Positions 23,031 to 31,984 of a stretch of 39,155 nt of DNA are shown here, piece by piece; position 1 is the first letter of the stretch, and the number at the start of each line of letters is the position of its first letter. Location of the stretch: assembly GCA_024220525.1 (NCBI GenBank), contig JAMYWO010000101.1, positions 102,863-142,017 on the forward strand. The letters run 5' to 3'. Under the pieces are notes generated by a model that saw only the letters and a program-made list of their open reading frames with translations, was not told where the DNA came from and made no database searches. This DNA is from Cochliopodium minus (Eukaryota; Discosea; Himatismenida; Cochliopodiidae). Both the position numbers and the translations under genes were made by a program.

Positions 23031-23181
23031 AAAAGTGAAAAAATAAATTTTGAGAAGAGAAGCAAACAAACAAAAATGTTTTATTGACGTCTTGGTTAAT
23101 TATACAATCACTAACTTTTTTTTTTTTTCCCTTTCAAAAAGAAGAGAAAAAAATTAATACTAAACTAGCTTCATTCACCAT

Positions 23182-24533
23182 TTAGATCCTTGGTTGAGGA
23201 GGAACAGTAGGTGCAGAGTTGTTTCTCTGCTGAATCTTTTTAAAAAATTAAATAAAAAAATCAATAAAAAAAAAAATAAAATGAAAAATAATAAAAATGA
23301 TCATTACTAAGTCAATCTCATATTTTATTTCGAGAAGTTCGTTGAGTTCCATTGCCATTTGGTTGGAAGTAAATTTCTCCTTCCCAATGAGAATCAACAA
23401 ACCATCCATCCAACTCGTCTTCTTTTCTTTGGAAAAGGATATCAAACAAAGAGTAGTATCTCCTATACAAACAAAAGAGAAATTAAAAAAAATGCAATTC
23501 AAAAAAGAAGATAATCAATCCATTAAACTATTATTAATATAAATAAAAAGGTTGCAAAAATCTTTGAAAATGTATTCCTGTGTTTGAAAAGTTCCAAAAA
23601 TCTTTTGAAAATACTTATTTTAGATCTGTTAATATCATTTCAAGAATAATTGATTTAAAATTATGATGATTCATGTAGAATTGATATCACAATAACTTTA
23701 ATAAATTTTAATGATATTTCAAAAAAAAAATTTTGGGGTTGCTCATTGTGCCCCAAATTGACAAACTTTATAGAAAGTGAAAAAAAAAACTTTTTATTTC
23801 AATTTCGGTGCAATTCTTGGTTTTAATTTTTGGTCGATAAAGTTTTATAAAAATTTTTTGAAGATCATACATATTTTTTTCCCTTTCTGTTATCTCATAA
23901 AGATAATGTTATTTGATGAATGCTAACATTTATGTTTTAATACAATTTATATTCGCAAAAAATAAATGTTGATTATGTCATTTCTTTGATATTTTATGTT
24001 TTGTTTGAATATTTTTTTTTCAATATTCATTCATAAATTTCAACACTAATATAACAGATATTTTTAAAAATCAGGTATTGTTATAGCATGTTGAAGTATA
24101 TACTCTTCAAAAAGAATATGATATGTTTATATATCTCTTGTGAATATAAAATTTTTTCTTTACCCATCAAAATATTGAAGGCCATTTGAATCTGATTTTC
24201 ATCCAAACCATATTTCAATCCCTCCTGAGGAGATAAATTCTCAACATTAGTTATCTTGGACATTTCTATCTTTTCAACCTGTGGTATCTCCTCCTCATTA
24301 GGATTGGTCTTCTTCAAATGCAATTTCTTGTTATAATTATCTATCCATAGGATGGCATTTAGTATGGTAGGCTTAGTATTGCTCTTCTGAGTATTATTTA
24401 TCTCGATGAGGGAGAAGTGGGTGAGCTTGCCCAGATAATAAAGCTTGATATCGATAATCTGTTTCTCAACTTCTGTGTAGAATTTATTCATCACTTTGGC
24501 CTTTTCTATTTTTGATTGTGCCAGATTATTCAT
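23182..24533 (-). CDS. ELMO-type PH domain protein without ELMO domain
   Basis: Three exons, 24164-24533, 23308-23462 and 23182-23235, 192 residues, ending in TAA. The product aligns by eye with the C-terminal third of ELMO1/CED-12: a helix (YTEVEKQIIDIKLYYLGKL), then a PH fold with ILNAILWIDNYNKKLHL, GLDENQIQMAFNILM, TTLCLISFSKEKKTSWMDGL and LLILIGKEKFTSNQMAMEL. A short proline tail follows (SAPTVPPQPR), like the ELMO tail that binds the SH3 domain of DOCK exchange factors. ELMO proteins steer DOCK-Rac signalling in phagocytosis and motility. Here the N-terminal armadillo and ELMO domains are absent; the start ATG opens a plausible N-terminus and no upstream exon was found in the 1 kb above. 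A stand-alone DOCK regulator is the inference. Confidence 0.82.
23463..24163. other. Long intron of the ELMO-PH gene with a hairpin
   Basis: 701 bp, about ten times the usual intron here and less homopolymeric. It contains a TTTGGGG/CCCCAAA hairpin (23732-23757, 12-base loop) and, beyond it, AAACTTTAT (about 23764) facing ATAAAGTTTTAT (about 23838). No ORF. It may be a decayed inverted-repeat element. Confidence 0.4.
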
Positions 24534-25564
24534 TTTATAAAAATTTTAATCAATCAATTTTTTTTTATTTTGAATTGCTCTATCCAGAAAATTTAAATAA
24601 TATAAATTGACATTTTTTTCAATGATTCTTGTCCTTTTTAAAAATTCCAATTTTTGTTTTTAGAATTGAAATTTTATAAATTGTCTTCGTACAAGTTTAA
24701 TAAAAAGTTTTAAAAATTACAGATAAGCTAAAAGAGTTTTTAATTTATTTCTGTGACGGTCCGTTGGTTGTAAGACTATTTTTTCATCTCCCTAGAAAAG
24801 AGATGATCATTCATTTTATGTAATGGGTCGAGTTTCTTCAAGTAAATTCAAATTTGATTTAGTTTAACAAACCAGAATGGAAATGAGAGTTTGTCTTATT
24901 TTCAATCAACTGTACTTTATCTATTCCAATTTCAATTATTATAACTTTCAAGTAATATATAAGTGGTGGCACTGGTTTTAAAAACAAAACAGAATATTTC
25001 TTTCTAAAATTACAAAAGGTAAAATTTCGAGTCAAGGGAAATTCATCAAAGAAATGGATTTTATAAAGAAATTGAAATCAAGCAACTTTTTAAAAAACAT
25101 TCAAATTCCAAGAAATTCTTTTTTTGAATTGGAGATTTATTAGAAGACACCATATTCTTGAAGATTTCAATTTTATATTAATTTAAATTTAAAAAGTATA
25201 GTTCACTTAATAAAAACGTTTATAAATGACCCACATTATTTTAAGATTTCTTTTTTATCTTGCAATGGAATCAATCTCAATCAAATAAACCTCTTAAATT
25301 TTCAATTTTTTCTCTCTTTATTGCTTTGTTCAAAATAATAAAAAAATAAAAAAAAAAATTTAACTGTTTTGGCCTTAAATATTAAAATTAATTTTTAAGC
25401 AAAGAGAAGAGCAAATATATCTCCTTGAAGAAATATAAAGAATTAATAAACATCAAGAATAAAGAATAAATAGAATTTTCCACTCTGATCATTCCAACAA
25501 AATAAAAAAACTTTTTTTTTTTCAATTTTTTTAAAATTACAACCATCAAATTCTCAATCAATTG
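24534..25564. other. Divergent promoter region, about 1 kb
   Basis: Between the starts of the ELMO-PH gene (minus) and the vasculin-like gene (plus). The part near 24760-24860 is less AT-biased, but I found no splice-consistent reading frame and no tRNA-like fold there. It must hold two promoters. Confidence 0.45.
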
Positions 25565-26986
25565 ATGCAATCACAAGATTCTGAAACCACTACAATATCC
25601 TTGAAACCACAATGGCTGACAAATCAAACAGAAATAGAGAATATACCCAAAAAGAAAAGGGACGAGAGAAATAATGGCAATATATTCAACAATAGCAGAT
25701 CAAAAAACCCTCATCAATTTTATAATAATGTAATTAAAAATGGACGAAATATAAATAAGCGTTCATCCCAACAAAAATTAAGCAATAATAATTCTTCTGA
25801 AGAATACACGAATGATAAAAACATTATGAATGGACCAACACCCAATGGAAAGAATAATGAATACATGGATCCACCACATACAAGTAGGGAACATAGCAAT
25901 CATTCAAGGAAGATGGCCTTTCAGAATAAAAACAATAAATCAACGGGCAATTCCAAATCATGCGATTCACTCACAAACAATTATTCCATATATCCTAACA
26001 ATACTAATCAAAATAATAATACACCCTATAGAAGAAATACCAACAATATTTATTACAACGGAAAATATCATCATTCAAATCATAACGATAATGTTGAGAA
26101 TGGAACATATTCCAAGAGTCCTAGGGATGATAAATCTTCCTTCCCTTACTATAAGAAATCCAATAATTACAACAATGGCTTTAAAAAACTGTATAATAAT
26201 AATAACAAAAGTCCCAACAAAAATTCAGACGATGATTCTCTTGAGAATGATAATGACACAAAAAACAATGGCGTAAATATCAATTCATCACATAATCCTT
26301 ATAAGAAAGAATACTTTTCTAGAAACAACACCTATCAAAGAGAGAAATCTTTTGATCATAGCCTTTCTTCCTCTTCCAATTCATCCGAAATACATAGTCC
26401 CATTCATAGAAAAAGGATGTTTGGTCTCACCAAGCATATATCCTCGCCTGACTTCCAGAACATTGAAAATACAAAGAACAATCAAAACAATAAAGATGGA
26501 GGTAAAGAAAAGAAAGAGATTTCCAACTTGGATCCTCTGAAGAAGAATCCTATACACACCATCAAATTCGAGCCACCCAAAATCCATCGTTGTGGCAGCG
26601 ATTCCATCTTACCTTTCACCCTTAGCACCATCCCGAATACTGATATCATCCAATCTGTCGGAAATTATTCATCAATCAAGGGTTCTCTTTCCAATATCTG
26701 TGAGAATGATGATGATGATAAGAACAAACCCAATCATGATCCTTGTAATGAATCAGAAAGCAAATTGGACATGAACGAAGAGAGATTTTTGAAGGAATTG
26801 GGTTGGTCCCCTCATCTCATTCAAAAGGATGATGAGGATGAATGGTCTTTGACTGAGGAAGAGATTTTGGAATTCAAGGAAAATTCCAATCCTACTCATC
26901 TTCGTCAGAGCATTTTGAAAAATAGAGAACAATTGAAGTCTGATTTTGAAAATTCAATCAAAGTTTGGTTGATGAAAAATAAATAA
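25565..26986 (+). CDS. Asn-rich vasculin (GPBP1)-like protein
   Basis: An intronless ORF of 473 residues ending in TAA. Most of it is Asn/Ser/Lys-rich low complexity, as in many AT-rich protist proteins, but both ends are structured. Near the N-terminus ISLKPQWLTN (residues 11-20) recalls the APAWL motif of vasculins. At the C-terminus EERFLKELGW (405-414), then WSLTEEEILEFKENS, match the conserved vasculin box in which an (L)KE(M/L)GW core is followed by LTEDELKEF. Vasculin and its relatives are nuclear proteins linked to GC-rich promoter binding and translation or stress regulation in animals; the role here is unknown. Conserved Ser-rich patches (SLSSSSNSSE) could be phosphorylated. The first ATG is used; a TTG directly before it is not a start. 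Confidence 0.72.
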   Translation: MQSQDSETTTISLKPQWLTNQTEIENIPKKKRDERNNGNIFNNSRSKNPHQFYNNVIKNGRNINKRSSQQKLSNNNSSEEYTNDKNIMNGPTPNGKNNEYMDPPHTSREHSNHSRKMAFQNKNNKSTGNSKSCDSLTNNYSIYPNNTNQNNNTPYRRNTNNIYYNGKYHHSNHNDNVENGTYSKSPRDDKSSFPYYKKSNNYNNGFKKLYNNNNKSPNKNSDDDSLENDNDTKNNGVNINSSHNPYKKEYFSRNNTYQREKSFDHSLSSSSNSSEIHSPIHRKRMFGLTKHISSPDFQNIENTKNNQNNKDGGKEKKEISNLDPLKKNPIHTIKFEPPKIHRCGSDSILPFTLSTIPNTDIIQSVGNYSSIKGSLSNICENDDDDKNKPNHDPCNESESKLDMNEERFLKELGWSPHLIQKDDEDEWSLTEEEILEFKENSNPTHLRQSILKNREQLKSDFENSIKVWLMKNK

Positions 26987-27459
26987 AAGAAAAAAAAAAG
27001 GATATTTTTGAAAAGAAAAATGATTGATTTGGAAAATAGTTCCAATTTGATTGGTTTTTAAGAGAAATTTCTTTCGAATATTGATATTTAATTTTCTTTA
27101 GACTTATTTATTTCCTATGATTTTGGTATTATTCCATTTCAATTTTTAAATTCTTCTACAAATATTTGGCTTATTTTTTGTTAAAGTGGTTCAGCTATCT
27201 TGTTGATTTCATTTACTCACTTTTTATTTTATTTTTTTTTTCTCTTTGATTTTTTGAATTAATATATTAAAAATAAAAAAAAAAAAATCAAAAAAATTTT
27301 TTTTATATTTATTTTCAAAGGTAATTTATAAATTGTTAATCACTTTATTTCTATATGAATGTTAGATATTAAGTTATTTTGTATATTTTTCATCAAATAT
27401 TTGTTTTCATAAACTTTATTTTTAACTTTTTAAAATATTTATCAAATAAATAGGGAGAA
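26987..27459. other. Intergenic, head-to-tail spacer
   Basis: About 470 bp of AT-rich sequence: 3' flank of the vasculin-like gene and promoter of the phosphate carrier. Nothing specific recognised. Confidence 0.45.
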
Positions 27460-28925
27460 ATGGACAAATACTTGAATTTTAAAAGAAAAAATAACTACTC
27501 ATTTGCACCTACAGGAGGATACCCAAAAGGAAAAGATGGACCATTGGGAGTTATTGAATTGTATTCCAATAAATATTATGGAGTATGTGCTATTGGTAAA
27601 AATTAAAAGAAGAATCCATCATATCAAATCCAATTCAAAAAAATCAAAAAAATATAATTTAATAAATATTATGGAAAAAATTTATATAAATCAAAATTCA
27701 AAATTATATTAAATCAAGATAATCGTTTAAAATGCTCAAAATTTAAGTAATAATGAATTTCTTAAAATCTCATAATCAATAAATTTTTTTCCCTCTATTA
27801 AATAAACAGGAGGAATTTTGTCTTGTGGATTGACCCATACTGCAGTTACTCCTTTGGATCTCGTTAAATGTAACGTACAAGCAAATCCAAAGGAATTCAC
27901 TGGAACATTCCAAGGATTCAGGTATATCATGTCTGGACAAGCAGCTTCATTGGGACATGGATCAGGTGTTTCAGGAATCATGAAGGGATGGGGACCAACT
28001 TTGATTGGATACTCTATCCAAGGATTATTTAAATTTGGACTTTATGAATTCTTTAAACACACTTATGGAGAACTCATTGGAGAAAACAAAGATAAATATC
28101 GTGATCTCATCTATCTCTGTGGTTCTGCTTCTGCTGAATTCTTTGCTGATCTTGCATACTGCCCATTTGAGGCTTTGAAGGTTCGTATTCAAACTGTTCC
28201 TAGCTTTGCTAGAGGTACCATCGATGGTCTCCCAAAATTCATTGCTCAAGAAGGATTCGGAAATCTTTATGCTGGTATTGCTCCATTATGGTAAAAATAT
28301 TAATTTCTTTAATCATCAATAATACTTTTATTGATCAACATATTAATTTTCCTTTCTTTATAAATTGTTATTGAAATCTTTTTGTTTCAAAGATTAAAAT
28401 TATTTCCAACAAATATCATTTTTTTCATTCTTTATCTTTTATTGAAAAATTTTAGGGCAAGACAAATCCCATACACTGTTATCAAATTTATGGCTTTCGA
28501 AAGAATTGCAGAAGCAATCTACGGAATGCTCCCAAAAAAGAAATCCGAAATGAACCAACTTGAACAAATGGGTGTCGTCTTCACCTCTGGTTACATTGCA
28601 GGTATCCTCTGTGGTGTTGTCTCTCACCCTGCTGATACCCTCGTCTCCAAGATCAACAAACTTAAAATGGACGGTTCCTTCGGACAAAAAGCTTCCTTCA
28701 TCTATAAAGATATTGGATTTTCTGGTTTGTGGAACGGATTAGCTCCTCGTGTTATTATGATTGGTACTTTGACTGGTCTCCAATGGTTCATCTATGTAAT
28801 TTTCTTTTTCTTTTTTTTTTGTTGTTTTATAACTCTGTTTTTTAACTTTTTTTTTTTTTTCTCTCCAATTTTAGGGCGCTTTCAAAGCATTTGTTGGTCT
28901 CCCAACTCCTGGTGCTTCCAAATAA
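27460..28925 (+). CDS. Mitochondrial phosphate carrier (SLC25A3-like)
   Basis: Four exons, 27460-27595, 27810-28290, 28456-28795, 28875-28925; 335 residues ending in TAA. It imports inorganic phosphate into the mitochondrial matrix with protons for ATP synthesis. Three carrier repeats are visible, each with its signature after the first helix: HTAVTPLDLVKCNVQ, YCPFEALKVRIQT and SHPADTLVSKINK (third one degenerate, as is usual in this carrier). The sequences GLFKFGLYEFFK and WARQIPYTVIKFMAFE are typical of phosphate carriers. The N-terminal 40 residues are polar (TGGYPKGKDGP) and may contact the cytosolic side. Codon use is richer in C-ending codons than neighbouring genes, as expected for a highly expressed gene. 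Its presence shows that the organism has respiring-type mitochondria. Confidence 0.96.
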
Positions 28926-29002
28926 TCTTCCCCAATTAATTTCATGACTTTTTGATGAATAAATTAAAAATTTTATATATTAATTTAATTGAATTTTTTT
29001 TT

Positions 29003-31884
29003 TTAATTGATCATTTTTTCTATTTCTTTCTTTAATTCATTATCTCCTATTTCTTTTTCTCCTATTTTGATTACAAATATTTTTTTGAATCCTTCGCTGT
29101 TGTTTGGCTTTTCAAAGTCTCTTATTTGTTCTTCAAACTCTCCTTCCTCTTCCAAAATTTCCAAATTTTTACCTTCCTTCTTTATTCTTTCTTTGCATAG
29201 TGAATGAGAAACATCAAGAAATACACAATAAACGTTGGTTAGATGCAATCTTTGAAGAACTTCTAACACTTCCCTTCTTTTTTTGATTCTTATTAGCCCG
29301 TCTCTTGGATCTACTACCACATCCACCCCATTTTTATTTTTCAGTAACTTTTCGAGCTTTGATTCAATCAAATTTAAATCTCCACTCACTACTTTGAACT
29401 CTTTTTCTTCAAACTTTTTGGATATGTATCCCTTTCCTGATCCGTGAATACCAACTAAAACAAATACCCTTCTTTTATCATCTTTCAAAAATGGAGAGTT
29501 CAACAACTCATTTGCAATCTTCCAAGCTTGACTCCCAAATTTTCCTTGTTCTTTTTTTTTTTGTAATTATCTTTTATTAAATTTGTTTTATTTTTTTTAT
29601 AACCTTTTTTTCCCATATCCATCTCTTCAAACAAATTCACTTTGGAGAACTGTTTTTTTCTTTGTTTGATTTTGATGATCGCTTCCTTAACTCTCCCTAA
29701 ACTCGTCAAATTAAAATTTCCCCAATGAACTTCTTCGATGTCAGGTGGTTTAATCTTTAATAAAAGAAAATTAAAAAAAAAAAAGTAATTTGTATTAAAG
29801 GAATGTTTACTTTGTACATTTTTCTTTTAACCAAAAATCCATTTTCATCTTTGTCAATTTTTTTTTAAAAGTTAAATTGCATAATTATGAATAAATTTAT
29901 AAAGATTAAATATTAAATACCTAGCAAATAAAGAACTTTTCCTTCATTGATAAAATGGTCATGTTCATATTTCAATGAAAGATTTTCTTTGTTCCTGTAT
30001 TCTTATGTTTCATTCAAAAAAAAATAAAATAAAAATTAAACAAGAAAAAATAAAGTTTAAAAAATTTTAAATTTAAATAAATTATTAAAATGGAAATATT
30101 TAAATTTAAAATAAAAATAAAATAAAATAAAATAATTGTTAATCATTAAAAAATTAAAAAATTAAAATAAATTAAAATTAAAATATTTTTAAAAATTTAA
30201 AGTACCTTGGTTCAAATCGAAATCAGTTTTTTGTTTATCAACACAAAATTCAACGAGTTTGTCCTGTTGATAGGGAAAAGGACCAAAACTAAAGTTGGGG
30301 AGGAGGCATGGCTTTATTTTCCCTTCTTCGTGGGTTGAAAAGAGAGGTTTCATCTCCAATTCAAACTCATACTTCACCAAATGTGGTTCTTTTTGCCCAC
30401 AAAGCTCGTAAGCAATACCTTTTTTTTTTTTTTTAAATTTCATCATAAAAAGATTTTTATTTTTTATTTTTATTTTATTTTTATTTTATTTTTTTATTTT
30501 ATTTTTTATTTTTTTTTTCTTAATTTTTTTTCTTTTTTTTTTTAAATTATTTTATTTATAGATTTTTGATTTTTTATCGATTTTTTGATTATATCTTTTT
30601 TTTTAAAATTATTTTATTCATCTATTTTTTATTCACTTTTTTTGATTCCTATTTTATAAATTTTGATTTTTTTATTTTTGTGTTATTTTTTATTTTTATT
30701 TTATTTTTTAATAAGATTTCTTTTACTTTGAATTTTTGGATCATCCATAAGTGGGGCAATGAGATCAAGTTTGGGATTGATAGGGTTTCCTGTAACAGAA
30801 GAAACCAGACTAAAGAAGTTTCCGAAATTAGTGTTTGTAACAAAAGGAACCTAAAATTATAAACAATTTTTTTATTTTTTATTTTCATTTTTTATTTTTT
30901 TTTATTTCTTAATATTTTTTTTTTATTTTTTTTTGTTTTTTTTTTGATTTTTTTTTTATTATTTTTTTTTATTCCTTTACCCCTTTTGTTTTCGCTGACA
31001 AAAAAGTGTGGCCATTTACTTCGTATTTGAATAACACAATGTTCACTCCGTTGAATTTGTTTGTGACAACATAACTGGAACATGGAAGTTGTTTGTACAC
31101 GTGATCACCGTTTTTTATGTAGGGGTACGCCTATTTAAATAAATAAAAAATTAAATTTAAATTAAAATAAAGTCAAAAAATTTTTTTTAATTTAAATTAA
31201 ATTTAAAATTAAAAATTCAAATTTAATTGAAAATTAAATTTAAAAAAAAATATTTACGAGCTTGGGCATTCCATAGATTAATCTAGGTGGTTCTATTTTT
31301 CTTTCGTTCACTTTCATTATCAATATAGATCCTCCCATTGATCCCTCCTTTTTGCAGATGAATCCTGTCACCTATCATTTTAATGAATAGAAAAAAAAAT
31401 ATGAGTTTCTATCTTCGAATCATACATTGATATAATCATATGTTATCAAATGGATATGATTTTTTTGATGTATATCTCATTTCATATTGAGTTTTGCTTT
31501 CGTTTAGATTTAATGATTTTTGTAGATTAACAGATCTTTGATCAATTATTTTGATATTGAATGATAATGTTCAACAAAAGCAATTGGATCATATCATCCA
31601 ATAACCAGCTAAATATATCAAAATAGATCTGATAAAAATATAAAAATAAATTTTTTTCTTAATAATTTCTCAAATTAATTTCTCTTTGAAAAAATAGAAA
31701 GAAGTATTTTTGAATATAAGTGAAATTAAAGATGAATATCAATTACCATGTTCTCAGGATTGAAGGGATCTTTTTGGTTGAAAGTTACAACATTTTTATT
31801 TGTGCATTGAAATAGCTCCATTGCAATAGATACACCACCAACATTAGGTTGATTCTTTTTGTTCTTATTTTTGTTCCTATTCAT
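29003..31884 (-). CDS. Fused RNA ligase - polynucleotide 5'-kinase
   Basis: Nine exons, all in phase: 31747-31884, 31258-31371, 30981-31130, 30727-30850, 30206-30418, 29921-30001, 29811-29848, 29604-29754, 29003-29550; 518 residues. Residues 85-290 carry nucleotidyltransferase motifs: motif I TNKFNGVN (adenylated Lys109), an FVTNTNFGN-type strand, motif III AYELCG (178-183), motif IV NEGKVLYLL (265-273) and motif V VKRKMYKIKPP (280-290), then IEEVHWG. Residues 337-518 are a P-loop kinase: GIHGSGKG (Lys376), VSGDLN, VVDPRD, and basic RIKKRREV, the polynucleotide/tRNA-ligase kinase pattern. Together they would phosphorylate a 5'-OH RNA end and join it to a 3' end. No 2',3'-cyclic phosphodiesterase domain is present. 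Start ATG gives a short basic leader. The stop lies 78 bp from the convergent phosphate-carrier gene. Enzyme class is firm; substrate (tRNA halves or damaged RNA) is inferred. Confidence 0.85.
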
Positions 31885-31984
31885 TGATAAGAGAAACACA
31901 GAATTTCAATTTTTTTTTTTTAAATTTTAATTTAATAAAATTCAGCTAAAAATTTTAAATAAATTTTAAATTTTAAATTTTTTT

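Noticed and set aside
24755-24860. GC-richer patch as a tRNA or small RNA gene
   Set aside because: No T-loop GGTTCGA-like box or cloverleaf pairing could be found; no tRNA or rRNA was recognised anywhere in the window.
26352-26540. Other frames overlapping the vasculin-like gene
   Set aside because: Shadows of the 473-residue frame, which alone has start, stop and recognisable conserved ends.
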